DNA from: Bacteroidales bacterium
GTDB lineage: Bacteria; Bacteroidota; Bacteroidia; Bacteroidales; UBA932
DNA: 64,000 nucleotides
Direction: 5' to 3'
NCBI GenBank assembly: GCA_017445755.1
Contig: JAFSSE010000017.1
Coordinates: forward strand, 1 to 64,000
Both the position numbers and the translations under genes were made by a program. The notes under the pieces were generated by a model. The model saw only the letters and a program-made list of their open reading frames with translations. It did not search any database and was not told the DNA's origin. Numbering within the stretch: position 1 is the first letter of the stretch; the number at the start of each line of letters is the position of its first letter. Below, in pieces: positions 7,615 to 15,343 of the stretch.

Positions 7615-7824
7615 TTATTTCTTACGTTTCTTTTCTTTTTGCATACGGAGGGCGTACAGGCTTGGCGATTCATAGCCTTCGCAATCATCGGCCGGCTCAA
7701 GCTCTGGCCAGAGCCGATATCCGAAACGGCGGCAGGCCTCCCAGCGTTCACCCTTCCAGACTTCGTCCCGGTAGTGAGCGCAGGCGCCACACTTGGTGCA
7801 CTTCCTCCAGTACTCCTTACTCAT
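7615..7824 (-). CDS. Small cysteine-rich protein
   Basis: 69 residues (MSKEYWRKCTKCGACAHYR) with CxxCxxC near the N-terminus, further cysteines at about residues 31 and 48, and a basic tail ending KEKKRKK. A metal-binding role is likely; no family named. It overlaps the next upstream gene by 8 bp. Confidence 0.55.
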   Translation of the reverse strand: MSKEYWRKCTKCGACAHYRDEVWKGERWEACRRFGYRLWPELEPADDCEGYESPSLYALRMQKEKKRKK

Positions 7825-8128
7825 TGGCTTTCTGCTCGGGAGTCAGTACATCCAGATAGCAGTTGTCGCCATCAACAATGATGAATCCGTCAAGCAGCCG
7901 TGACAGCTTCATTGCGAGGTACTGCGCGGTTATCTTTTGCGGCTTATCAGCGCAGAGCCGTACGGTACGGCGGAGATGCTTGTCATACTTGAAGGCAAGG
8001 TCATCACAGACCTTTCTCTGGCTTTCTAGCTCCTGGGTTAGGGAATTTACCTGCTTCTTGCGCAGGAACGCGACAGCGGCTAAAACAAGGACTGCCACGG
8101 CGAGGATTACAATGATTACTGTTTTCAT
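7817..8128 (-). CDS. Small single-span membrane protein
   Basis: 103 residues. Residues 3-22 (VIIVILAVAVLVLAAVAFL) form one hydrophobic helix followed by a positive RKK, giving N-out/C-in or signal-anchor topology. Then comes a helical region that may coil (QVNSLTQELESQRK). A holin- or spanin-like role is possible, but the gene lies among replication genes, so that is a guess. Confidence 0.55.
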   Translation of the reverse strand: MKTVIIVILAVAVLVLAAVAFLRKKQVNSLTQELESQRKVCDDLAFKYDKHLRRTVRLCADKPQKITAQYLAMKLSRLLDGFIIVDGDNCYLDVLTPEQKANE

Positions 8129-8153
8129 GGTGTAGAACTATTTGGGTTGAACA

Positions 8154-8489
8154 TTAACTTTCCGGCTCAGTGATGACATCGATTTCATCTGCGACCACGA
8201 TGGTCTGGGTGCGGTCATAGCCCTGCTGGTCTTGGTACTGATCCTGTTTGATGCGACCACAGACGTAGAGCTTCTGACCGCGAACGATACGGTCTGGGGT
8301 GGCGCGGCCGAAACCGGCCCATGACTCCACTCGATGCCACGTTGTCTCTGTTTGCCAATCTCCGTTGGCGTCCTTGTACGAACGGTTGGTTGCTAGCGTG
8401 AACCTTGTCACGGTGGTGTTGCCAACGTCTCTGGTAGCATCCACGCTACCTACGTGTCCTTTCAATTCAATTCGGTTCAAATCTTTCAT
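8154..8489 (-). CDS. ssb: Single-stranded DNA-binding protein
   Basis: 111 residues from ATG at 8489 (MKDLNRIELKGHVGSVDA). It has the OB-fold pattern of bacterial SSB: the N-R-x-x-L-x-G start, TRFTLATNRSY, then WHRVESWAG and LYVCGRIKQDQYQD. It is short, and the acidic DDDIPF-type tip is replaced by a short ending (DEIDVITEPES), so binding to host partner proteins through the tip may be weak. It is located with the helicase loader and initiator, consistent with phage or plasmid replication. Confidence 0.85.
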   Translation of the reverse strand: MKDLNRIELKGHVGSVDATRDVGNTTVTRFTLATNRSYKDANGDWQTETTWHRVESWAGFGRATPDRIVRGQKLYVCGRIKQDQYQDQQGYDRTQTIVVADEIDVITEPES

Positions 8490-8511
8490 TGTCTTAACTG
8501 TTTTTTGGGTT

Positions 8512-9183
8512 TTACATTCTTCTATAACTCTGGCCTGCATAGTACAGGCGGTCAAAGGTCTCGCTCATCCTGTCCTGCATACGTGCGCCATAGCGCTCGG
8601 TCAGCTCACGGTCTTCCAGATTCGTGGATATCACCGATATCAGCTGCTGGTTGTAGCGGTGGTACAGAACATCAAGAATCGGGGTGCGCTCCATGCCGTA
8701 GGTCATACAACGGACCGGCTCGCTGCCAAGGTCGTCGATGAACAGTATCTTGCTTTCCGCGAACTCCAGGTATCTGGATGCCTTTCCGTCTTGGTAGGCA
8801 AGGAACTGGTCAACAAGGTTGGTGGCCGACACGTAGCAGACTTCCGTCCAGCTCGACGCGCCATTCCTGACAACCTGGTACATAGCCTTCATCATCGTGG
8901 TCTTGCCGGTGCCCACCTTGCCATAGAGCAGAAGACCTGTCTTCCGGGTGGTGGCCAGCCACTGGCCAATCTTGCAGACCAGCTGCTGCGTTGCCTCATC
9001 GGGAACGAGCTCCCGGCCACGTGCTTCAACCTCGTAGATGTAGGCGCCGTACAATTCGCCAGCGAGCAGATCCTTTCCCTTTCCGGTGATGCGCTCCGGG
9101 AAACTATAACGTGCTGCTTCCCCCTTTGACTTCTTCAAGAGGGATAAGTACTGCTGAGCTACCTTGGTGATTGATTCTTCCAT
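8512..9183 (-). CDS. DnaC-like helicase loader ATPase
   Basis: 223 residues from ATG at 9183. AAA+ motifs: Walker A GKVGTGKTT near residue 88, Walker B ILFIDDLG near 147, and a sensor-like STN (VISTNL) near 187. This is the DnaC/IstB-type loader module that places a replicative helicase on an origin. The start overlaps the end of the initiator gene by about 80 bp, as in many phage O/P-type pairs. No helicase gene is seen in the window, so the host DnaB is the probable partner. Confidence 0.8.
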   Translation of the reverse strand: MEESITKVAQQYLSLLKKSKGEAARYSFPERITGKGKDLLAGELYGAYIYEVEARGRELVPDEATQQLVCKIGQWLATTRKTGLLLYGKVGTGKTTMMKAMYQVVRNGASSWTEVCYVSATNLVDQFLAYQDGKASRYLEFAESKILFIDDLGSEPVRCMTYGMERTPILDVLYHRYNQQLISVISTNLEDRELTERYGARMQDRMSETFDRLYYAGQSYRRM

Positions 9184-9970
9184 TTCCTTGATCCTTTAGT
9201 GAGAACAGACCCTGCCATTCATTGGCCATAGACTGGTCAACAATCATCCGCATCTTCCACGTCTGGCCATCCGCAAGATTAACGAGGTGGGCATACCCCT
9301 TCTCGACGCCTTTCTGCGTTCCGTAGGGCTTGCCTGCCTCGATACGGAAATCAATCCAGTCTTGGAAGATGGCAAGCCGTTCCTGGTCCTCGATGAACGA
9401 GAGGTCGGGGACGAACTTGGGCTTGCGGACTTTTTCTTTTGAGGGTTTTTCTTTTTCAGTAGTAGATATATTACTTTCTTCTTTTATTAAAGAAGGGAGT
9501 ATATCATCCCGTGATTCCGCGGAATGCATTCCGCAATTCTGCGGAATGGAAACCACGCCATTCTGAGCGGGATTTTTGAGCATTTCCGATTCCGCAATTT
9601 CGCGGAATGGACTCCGCAATTCTGCGGAATGCATTCCGTAGTTTTGCGGAATGGAACCCAGATAGTTCAGGAACTTATCCGAGAACGTGTACCAGGCAGT
9701 CCGGTCGGTCGGGTTGTCATTGAATGACCCCTTTACCAGAACTCCGGCACGGAGCAGTCCGGCAATGTGCCGCTGCACCTTGTCTTCGCTCAGGTAGGGG
9801 AACAGTACCGCCATCGAGCGCTGCGAACTGCAGGCCCAGAAACGCCCATCATGGAAGTGCTGACTTTCGGCAGCATTCTTCTCGATCCAAAGGGCGAAAT
9901 AGTACAACAGTACCGCCTTCTCAACGCCGTAGTCCTTGGCTACCTGCGGTATGAATGAGTGTACTATCAT
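9104..9970 (-). CDS. Phage-type replication initiator with internal iterons
   Basis: 288 residues from ATG at 9970. Residues 1-100 look like a winged-helix initiator domain (EKAVLLYYFALWIEKN, then YLSEDKVQRHIAGLLRAGVL), as in DnaD/O-type phage proteins. A low-complexity middle part carries a repeated IPQNxGMHSAE peptide, which is the translation of palindromic DNA repeats. The C-terminal part after residue 200 is a second helical domain. The lambda O gene likewise contains the origin iterons, so origin binding at 9514-9652 is the natural inference. The DnaC-like gene follows. Confidence 0.7.
   Translation of the reverse strand: MIVHSFIPQVAKDYGVEKAVLLYYFALWIEKNAAESQHFHDGRFWACSSQRSMAVLFPYLSEDKVQRHIAGLLRAGVLVKGSFNDNPTDRTAWYTFSDKFLNYLGSIPQNYGMHSAELRSPFREIAESEMLKNPAQNGVVSIPQNCGMHSAESRDDILPSLIKEESNISTTEKEKPSKEKVRKPKFVPDLSFIEDQERLAIFQDWIDFRIEAGKPYGTQKGVEKGYAHLVNLADGQTWKMRMIVDQSMANEWQGLFSLKDQGNGRINHQGSSAVLIPLEEVKGGSSTL
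9514..9652. repeat. Palindromic iteron cluster, candidate replication origin
   Basis: Five related palindromes: ATTCCGCGGAAT at 9514-9525, then 20-bp units at 9528-9547, 9589-9608, 9611-9630 and 9633-9652. Each is built from ATTCCGCA facing TGCGGAAT, with 1-3 changes. The last three lie exactly 22 bp apart (about two helical turns). The cluster is inside the initiator gene, in the position of the lambda origin. Confidence 0.7.
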
Positions 9971-10320
9971 AGCGCGGGCAGGATTCCAAAGGGCAGCAAC
10001 ATATCGAAGGCAATCTTCTGGACGATTCTTGCCCTTTCCTCATCGTTGGCTGGGTGGTACTTTTCGTTGATGGCGTCTATGTCGTGATAGGCCTTGACGT
10101 GCTTCTTGGTGTTCTTTGTCTTGATCCAGACATCATCGCCAAGATTCACCTCTCTGCCAGCTTTGATTTCGGACATCCGGCCCTTGACATTCAGACTCCC
10201 ATATTGCTGGAGGCCAACCAGCGATGTGACTACGCCGCCGGCCTTCATTGTGGCAACCATCTTCGCTCTTTGCGACTGGCTGCTTCCCTCATTCGGGTTT
10301 TCGTTAACTTGAGTGTACAT
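9967..10320 (-). CDS. HTH_39-type helix-turn-helix protein
   Basis: 117 residues. The segment QSQRAKMVATMKAGGVVTSL, then YGSLNVKGRMSEIKAG and WIKTKNTKKHVKAYH, fits the small phage winged-helix family in which a first helix pair is followed by a short sheet. It lies between the initiator and PRTRC B with a 4-bp overlap and a 1-bp gap. It probably binds DNA, perhaps as a regulator or replication accessory factor. Confidence 0.6.
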   Translation of the reverse strand: MYTQVNENPNEGSSQSQRAKMVATMKAGGVVTSLVGLQQYGSLNVKGRMSEIKAGREVNLGDDVWIKTKNTKKHVKAYHDIDAINEKYHPANDEERARIVQKIAFDMLLPFGILPAL

Positions 10321-10321
10321 A

Positions 10322-11008
10322 CTATCTCATTAAGTCTTTCAACATATATCGGCCTTTGAGCAGCTGCTTGGTGTCAAACGGCTTCTCTCGGCTTTCTTTG
10401 AGAGCAAGCACCAGGTTCCCCTTCACCGGATTCGCACCGAGCAAATGGGAGTTCGTGCTTCCCCAGAACAAGGTCTCCCAGTATCGAGTAAGGGCAGACC
10501 AAGTGTAGTCCCTTGCCTTCGTCGCCTTGGCGTTACCGAGGCAGACATGGCAGTCATCATAGACGTTGAACATCGGATACCGGCTCAACTTCCGTTTGGC
10601 CGACGGGCGACTGCCCTTGAAGGCATAAACGGACAGCGTGCGGTCTCTGACCACGTACACGATGCCGGGGACATAGTAGTCACCATCTTCGATGGAAAGA
10701 CCGTCCACGAAGCTCATATTTCGTTTCTGCGGCGGGTTCCACCAGATGAAGGTCTTGTGGCCGGGCCGGTCATCAACGTACAGCATAGAGCTTGGCATGG
10801 CTCCGTGCGGGGTTTCAGCGAAGGATGTGGAGAACGTCTTGACCATTCCGTCAATCAAGCGCTTGCTGACGGGCTTTGCTTCACCGAAAGCACCATTTCC
10901 ATTGACGGGCCGGCTCTCCAAGTAGTACCTGTTGCTTGGCGAGGAATATGCTACAATCACCGCCTTGGGTGTGTAGGTCTCCTTCAGGGCTTGAGTAAGA
11001 TCCTTCAT
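10322..11008 (-). CDS. PRTRC system protein B
   Basis: 228 residues from ATG at 11008. The order matches the PRTRC-B family as I know it: AVIVAYSSPSNRYYLESRPV, a central MLYVDDRPGHKTFIWWNPP block, YVVRDRTLSVYAFKGS, and MFNVYDDCHVCLGNA with ALTRYWETLFWGSTNSH near the end. Its biochemical activity is unknown. It overlaps the F-like gene by 4 bp and belongs to the contiguous B/F/C/E block. Confidence 0.75.
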   Translation of the reverse strand: MKDLTQALKETYTPKAVIVAYSSPSNRYYLESRPVNGNGAFGEAKPVSKRLIDGMVKTFSTSFAETPHGAMPSSMLYVDDRPGHKTFIWWNPPQKRNMSFVDGLSIEDGDYYVPGIVYVVRDRTLSVYAFKGSRPSAKRKLSRYPMFNVYDDCHVCLGNAKATKARDYTWSALTRYWETLFWGSTNSHLLGANPVKGNLVLALKESREKPFDTKQLLKGRYMLKDLMR

Positions 11009-11928
11009 GACTTTATCACCTCCGGTAGTTTTGCAAGCGCTTCTACGAAACGCATATATCGGCCAAGATCCGGGTGCAGGCGTGGCTCTCCTTTCGGGGT
11101 TAGCACCACCTCATCAACGAGGACATCTTGCTCGGTATCTCCGCTCTGGTAGTAGTTGCTGATATCCTGGACTATCGTGTCGATAACGTCATCATTGTCA
11201 TACACGATGCTGAACAGCTCCTCGATGGGGTTCACAATCGGCTCACCACCATCGTAGTCGTTTTCATCAAAGTCGCGATACCGCGACACCGACCAGGCGA
11301 AGTTCTCAAGATAGGACGGATAATCATCTGCGATGAAATCGATGCCACTTGCCAGCAGGTCGTAAATGGCCTTGTCTGCCTTCTTCGGCTTGAATGCCAG
11401 AAACTCCTCGGCCGTGAGCAGTGGGGCTTCGTAGAACTCGTCTATGAGCTTGCGCGTCTTTCCGCCTGTGGCATAGGACTGGTACATTTCCATATCGTCA
11501 TCATCGAGTGAATCCTGATCATACATGACGTTCTCCAACAGGGCTTCAAAGTAGTAGCTGTCGTAGACACTGCACCAGCCACCTTTCTTGGCAAACGTGC
11601 GCAGGAATCTCCTGGCAAGCGCCCCGAACTTCTTGTCCTTGACCTTGAACGTCCATGCAAATGGAATGAAGTACACCATTTCGTAGTACATCGGCCAATC
11701 CTTCAGCACGAACTGGTATTCCTCCATTTCATCATCGTAGTACAGCTCGATGGACTCCTTGTCCTTTAGCAGATTGTTCATCTGGTCAAAGAGCGCTGCC
11801 AGCACCTCGGCATTGTCCTTCCCTTCGGGAATATCCAGCCTGGCGCCGCGGCTCTCCGCAAAGTTTGATGCCGAAGCAACCAGCCTGCGGAAAGCACGAG
11901 CGCCCAACTTGAACGGGAGGATGTGCAA
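11005..11928 (-). CDS. PRTRC-linked acidic protein, possibly protein F
   Basis: About 307 residues if it starts at TTG 11928 (LHILPFKLGARAFRRLV). A longer frame from further upstream exists, but its first 50 residues overlap a better ORF in another frame, so they are probably not coding. The protein is very rich in Asp, Glu and Tyr and mostly helical, without catalytic motifs. Its place between PRTRC B and C fits PRTRC F, but I cannot confirm the family by eye. Confidence 0.55.
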   Translation of the reverse strand: MHILPFKLGARAFRRLVASASNFAESRGARLDIPEGKDNAEVLAALFDQMNNLLKDKESIELYYDDEMEEYQFVLKDWPMYYEMVYFIPFAWTFKVKDKKFGALARRFLRTFAKKGGWCSVYDSYYFEALLENVMYDQDSLDDDDMEMYQSYATGGKTRKLIDEFYEAPLLTAEEFLAFKPKKADKAIYDLLASGIDFIADDYPSYLENFAWSVSRYRDFDENDYDGGEPIVNPIEELFSIVYDNDDVIDTIVQDISNYYQSGDTEQDVLVDEVVLTPKGEPRLHPDLGRYMRFVEALAKLPEVIKS

Positions 11929-11951
11929 CCTGGTCTGCTTGATCCTGTTCG

Positions 11952-12095
11952 TCAGAAAACTATCTCTAACAGGTCCACCGGCACTTCTATCAGTTCCGGC
12001 CGAGACCTGTCCCGGGAATCGTCCACTTCGTCCAAGATGAGCTTGGCCAGTGCTTCGACCTCTGCGTATGTCAATGCTTGCTTGCATTCTTTCAT
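11952..12095 (-). CDS. 47-residue ORF coupled to PRTRC C
   Basis: This short gene begins MKECKQALTYAEVEALAKL and ends VPVDLLEIVF. Its ATG overlaps the TGA of PRTRC C in a TGATG arrangement, typical of translational coupling, and it stops 23 bp before the TTG of the F-like gene. Composition is acidic and helical like its neighbours. No family recognised. Confidence 0.5.
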   Translation of the reverse strand: MKECKQALTYAEVEALAKLILDEVDDSRDRSRPELIEVPVDLLEIVF

Positions 12096-12304
12096 CAGCC
12101 TTTCGTTCCAACCGTTGTCTTGAACGTGTACACAAGGTTATCACCCTTGTACTCCGGGCCGTGCACGGATGACGTGACTAGCTCTGGATAGGTGTTCGAG
12201 TAGAACTGCATCACCTGGTCCGGCGTCATGCTGGAATCGGGGTCTGCAAGCGTGATGTTCTTCTTGTCAATGACAAACTTGCGTGTGAGTTTAATCTTGT
12301 CCAT
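12095..12304 (-). CDS. PRTRC system protein C
   Basis: 69 residues (MDKIKLTRKFVIDKKNI). The core LADPDSSMTPDQVMQFYS, then YPELVTSSVHGPEYKG and the ending TVGTKG, is the PRTRC-C signature: a short protein with the PDP-x-x-M-x-P-x-x-V box and a GTKG tail. Length is as expected. Function unknown. It lies 9 bp after protein E in the same operon. Confidence 0.85.
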   Translation of the reverse strand: MDKIKLTRKFVIDKKNITLADPDSSMTPDQVMQFYSNTYPELVTSSVHGPEYKGDNLVYTFKTTVGTKG

Positions 12305-12313
12305 GGCGACCTC

Positions 12314-12958
12314 CTATGCTTCAGGTAAATCATCATTCTGTTCCTGCTCCTCTGGCGCTTCTTCCTGCTCGGCAGGAGCTTCCTCGGCCGGCTGCTCCTG
12401 GGCAGGTGCCGCTTCGGTTTCTTCCTCGCCGAATCCATCACCGCTGAACAGGTCGGGGACGTCCTGCTCCTTGCAGTAGGCAATGCCTTCATCGCACTTT
12501 GCTTTATCGTCCTCGCTGGCGAATTCCTTGGCCGAAGTGAGGGCAGATATAGCTTCCTTCCATTTGCGTTCAGCCTGGGCCTTTTTAGCGGCATCCAGAT
12601 ACTTGGTGTACTGTTCCTTCCGGGCCTTTTCCTCCTCCTTCTCTTTCTTCTTCTGGTCGGCCAGTGCCGCGCTCTTGGCTTCGGCCACTTTCTTCGCCGC
12701 CTCGAACTCCTGCATGGAGGTCTGAAGCCCAGCGGACTCGGCAATCGGCTTGGATATCTCGGCCACGAAGCCGCCGTCCAGCTCGGCCGGTGTTCCACTT
12801 ACGATGAAGGGCTGAAGCAGATCCTTCGCTTCATCCTTGACGGCATTGTTGCGGAAGTTCACGCTGACGGTCATCTTGTCCTCAGCGAGTTTCCTGATGA
12901 CTATGGTCGTGTCATTGCCCACGCCCATAATCTTGTTCAATTCTTCAAACATGTTCAT
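12314..12958 (-). CDS. PRTRC system protein E
   Basis: About 214 residues from ATG at 12958 (MNMFEELNK) or 12952. The N-terminal 70 residues follow the PRTRC-E pattern (KLAEDKMTVSVNFRNN, then LLQPFIVSGTPAELDGGF). Residues 80-130 are a Lys/Glu/Ala-rich coiled coil. The C-terminal 50 residues are extremely acidic and proline-rich (APAEQEEAPEEQEQNDD), likely disordered. It is encoded between the VRR-NUC nuclease and PRTRC C. Confidence 0.8.
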   Translation of the reverse strand: MNMFEELNKIMGVGNDTTIVIRKLAEDKMTVSVNFRNNAVKDEAKDLLQPFIVSGTPAELDGGFVAEISKPIAESAGLQTSMQEFEAAKKVAEAKSAALADQKKKEKEEEKARKEQYTKYLDAAKKAQAERKWKEAISALTSAKEFASEDDKAKCDEGIAYCKEQDVPDLFSGDGFGEEETEAAPAQEQPAEEAPAEQEEAPEEQEQNDDLPEA

Positions 12959-12961
12959 AAT

Positions 12962-13366
12962 CTATTGTCTTTTGATGTTTCCATTCATGTAGAGCGTCAC
13001 CATGTCAATGAAGTCCTCCACGCTCCTGCATATACAGGACTTGTTGCCAGCGGCCTCGAACTCCTGCAGCCAGACCTTCTGGTCATCGTCAACCTTACCC
13101 TTTGGCGTCTTGAACTCGATGGCCAGGGCACCATAGCCACCTCTCGGAACGAGGAGCAGCATATCGGCGGCTCCCTTGACCATGCCCTCGGCTTTCGCCC
13201 TCTGTGCAGAAGGGCAGACGTAACGATAGCTGCCGTCCTTGCGACGGACTAGCTTCATGTCACGCTTCGCCTCGTTCGGCACCTTGATGAGCAGGCGCCA
13301 ATAGGTCGGGAATTGCAACCTAAACCACTGGACGGCTCCTTGCTGGATGAAACTCTCTTGATACAT
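12962..13366 (-). CDS. VRR-NUC domain nuclease
   Basis: 134 residues from ATG at 13366 (MYQESFIQQGAVQWF). It carries the compact PD-(D/E)XK fold of VRR-NUC proteins: an early QWF...P segment, then GAADMLLLVPRGGYGALAIEFKTPKGK (catalytic D, E and K in order) and DDQKVWLQEFEAAGN. Free-standing VRR-NUC proteins in phages act on branched DNA such as Holliday junctions; that role is inferred from the family. It is part of the recombination block with RecT-like and SbcC-like genes. Confidence 0.8.
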   Translation of the reverse strand: MYQESFIQQGAVQWFRLQFPTYWRLLIKVPNEAKRDMKLVRRKDGSYRYVCPSAQRAKAEGMVKGAADMLLLVPRGGYGALAIEFKTPKGKVDDDQKVWLQEFEAAGNKSCICRSVEDFIDMVTLYMNGNIKRQ

Positions 13367-13370
13367 TGTG

Positions 13371-13766
13371 CTAGTTGTTTTGGACTGGCCCGGAACCACA
13401 CTCCAGGGCCATCTGTTGCTTGATGAAACTTACCTGCGTGCGGATGTTGTCGCTCTGGTGGGTGCAAGCTGCATTCAGCCTGTCAAGCACCGTCACCATG
13501 GCAATCTCCTTCGCACACATATTCTCCACGAAGTCCTTCTGAACGGTTGCCGGCATCTTGCACAGCGAAGCGAAATGCTCCACCTGCACCGCCTTCTTAG
13601 CGTTCCGGAGTTCTTCTTGCGCCTTGCCGAGCAGTGTGCCAGCCCACGCCATGTAGGCATTGAGGTAGGACAGCCTGTCGGTCAGTACGTAGGGGTCATC
13701 CGGTGGCGCCACCTGCTTCAGGAACGCCTCCATTTCTTCGATTACTTTCAGTTCTTCCTGTGTCAT
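13371..13766 (-). CDS. Hypothetical helical protein
   Basis: 131 residues, almost entirely helical (MTQEELKVIEEMEAFLKQV). No motif identified. It lies between the MBL nuclease (1-bp gap) and VRR-NUC (4-bp gap) and is probably an accessory protein of the recombination block. Confidence 0.6.
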   Translation of the reverse strand: MTQEELKVIEEMEAFLKQVAPPDDPYVLTDRLSYLNAYMAWAGTLLGKAQEELRNAKKAVQVEHFASLCKMPATVQKDFVENMCAKEIAMVTVLDRLNAACTHQSDNIRTQVSFIKQQMALECGSGPVQNN

Positions 13767-13767
13767 A

Positions 13768-14505
13768 TCAAAACTCGTGATTGAAGTCTATTGCCAAACC
13801 TGCGTCAGCAACGAACACTCTCTTGCCAGTGGCCAAGGATACCTCCTGCTTCATCAGCTCCGGGTCACCATTGCCAACGGACAGATGGATGAGTACGATG
13901 TTCACCACGTGCCGCAGGTCGTGCTCCAGCAGCGTCTCGATGCACTTCGGCAGAGACATGTGCGATTTCAGCGTGCGCCTCTTGACAAGAGGATGGAGCT
14001 TTCCGGATGCCACGTTGTCATCCAGCTTCTCGGGAACGTAGTTGCACTCTATCAGGATATTGTTCAGGTTCGTGAAACGATACTTGATGTAGTAGGTGTC
14101 GGTGGCGAACAGGACGTTGCCACACTCCTCGTGCGTGACTATGTACCCAAACGGCTCCTTGCCATCGTGCTGGGTGGGGAACGGCGTCACCGTCCACTCT
14201 CCGATATGCACGGTCTTGAGGGCCTCAAGCGGCATGACATTGTGCCTCTCTCCAAGCTCCATTCCCTTGATTGTTCCTGCACTCGCATAGACTGGTATGC
14301 CTGCCTCCAGATACTGGTCCACGAAACCGCAGTGGTCTTTGTGCTCGTGCGTTATCAAGCAAGCGGCAATGCGCTTGACATCGTAGCCGTACATCTTGTA
14401 CAGATCCTTGATGTGCACACCGGCTTCAAGCACGATGGCAGTCTTGTCATTGTACAGGACGTAGCCGTTTCCGGCACTACCGCTTGCTAGGACACTCAAT
14501 TTCAT
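13768..14505 (-). CDS. Metallo-beta-lactamase-fold phage nuclease
   Basis: 245 residues. It begins MKLSVLASGSAGNGYVL, the start of the YycJ/WalJ-type MBL family, with the metal motif THEHKDHCG (HxHxDH) near residue 53 and FATDT near 135. The family includes DNA exonucleases. Position next to RecT, SbcC-like and VRR-NUC genes suggests 5' end processing in phage recombination or repair. The metal ligands seen are intact. Confidence 0.75.
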   Translation of the reverse strand: MKLSVLASGSAGNGYVLYNDKTAIVLEAGVHIKDLYKMYGYDVKRIAACLITHEHKDHCGFVDQYLEAGIPVYASAGTIKGMELGERHNVMPLEALKTVHIGEWTVTPFPTQHDGKEPFGYIVTHEECGNVLFATDTYYIKYRFTNLNNILIECNYVPEKLDDNVASGKLHPLVKRRTLKSHMSLPKCIETLLEHDLRHVVNIVLIHLSVGNGDPELMKQEVSLATGKRVFVADAGLAIDFNHEF

Positions 14506-14508
14506 CTG

Positions 14509-15333
14509 CTAGTCGTTGAAGATTGCAGGGGTGGGAGATTTGCCTACTGGCTTCTGTGGAGAGTCCGGAGTAGGCTTCGGGGATTCGGAGACAACCACGG
14601 GCTTTTCAGGGGCTTCCTTGACCGCGCCGGGCGCTTCCGGGATGTTCACGACCTTGGCAGGTTGCTGCTGCTCATCCACAGGTTCTCCGCTTGCCTCATC
14701 GGCATCACCAAGGTCAACGCCAGTGATGAACTCGTACAGCACCTTCTTGGCCTTGCGCTCTGCCTTGCCCTTGATTTGGTCGATGCTGGAATAGCCGTCC
14801 TTCTTCACGTTGGCCACGTAGCCAAAGGACTTCTTCTCGTTTCCGTACTCGTAGGTAATCTTGCAGTCCACGTCAGCGGTGTTCTCGCTGAGACGGGGTG
14901 CGCCATAGCTGATGAAGTACTTGCACCCAATCTTTCGGAGCAGGGCGGTGTACCCTTCCTTGGTCGGATACATTCGCTCGGCAATGATGTTCATCTGGTT
15001 GCCGGTGGGCATAAGACCGAAAGCAATGGCATCAATGATGGCATCACGGACTACGGGGATGCTGTACGGAGTTTGAGGCCTGCCGTTCTTGTCCGTGCGT
15101 TTGGGGTCACGGTCGGTACGGAAGCCGATGGTCGTGTTCATCAGGGGCATGAACACCTGTTCCATGACCTGATCCGTGAGGGCTTCACGGAGCTTGCTGA
15201 CCACACCGACGGCCACGAATGCGGCGCCGAAGTTGTTGACGATTTGGAGCTGCTGCGCGTCCTTGCACGCCAGCTCGAACTTCTCTCTTGCTACTACAAT
15301 GAGAGCGTTCTGTTCTTCTTGCTTGTTTGCCAT
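14509..15333 (-). CDS. RecT-like single-strand annealing protein
   Basis: 274 residues from ATG at 15333. Residues 1-200 match phage RecT-family recombinases: FMPLMNTTIGFRTDRDP, YSIPVVRDAIIDAIAFGLMP, then NIIAERMYPTKEGYTALLRK and KGKAERKAKKVLYEFITG. The last 70 residues are proline- and glutamate-rich with a PxxP-rich tip, perhaps a partner-binding tail. It would anneal single strands made by the exonuclease encoded nearby. Confidence 0.75.
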   Translation of the reverse strand: MANKQEEQNALIVVAREKFELACKDAQQLQIVNNFGAAFVAVGVVSKLREALTDQVMEQVFMPLMNTTIGFRTDRDPKRTDKNGRPQTPYSIPVVRDAIIDAIAFGLMPTGNQMNIIAERMYPTKEGYTALLRKIGCKYFISYGAPRLSENTADVDCKITYEYGNEKKSFGYVANVKKDGYSSIDQIKGKAERKAKKVLYEFITGVDLGDADEASGEPVDEQQQPAKVVNIPEAPGAVKEAPEKPVVVSESPKPTPDSPQKPVGKSPTPAIFND

Positions 15334-15343
15334 AATGTTACAC

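Noticed and set aside
9514-9652. Short regularly spaced repeats as a possible CRISPR array.
   Set aside because: Units are palindromic, touch or nearly touch each other, and lie in a coding frame; there are no spacers and no cas genes.
11928-12144. An extended N-terminus of the F-like PRTRC protein.
   Set aside because: The extra residues are Arg/Gly/Ser-rich shadow sequence overlapping a coupled 47-codon ORF.
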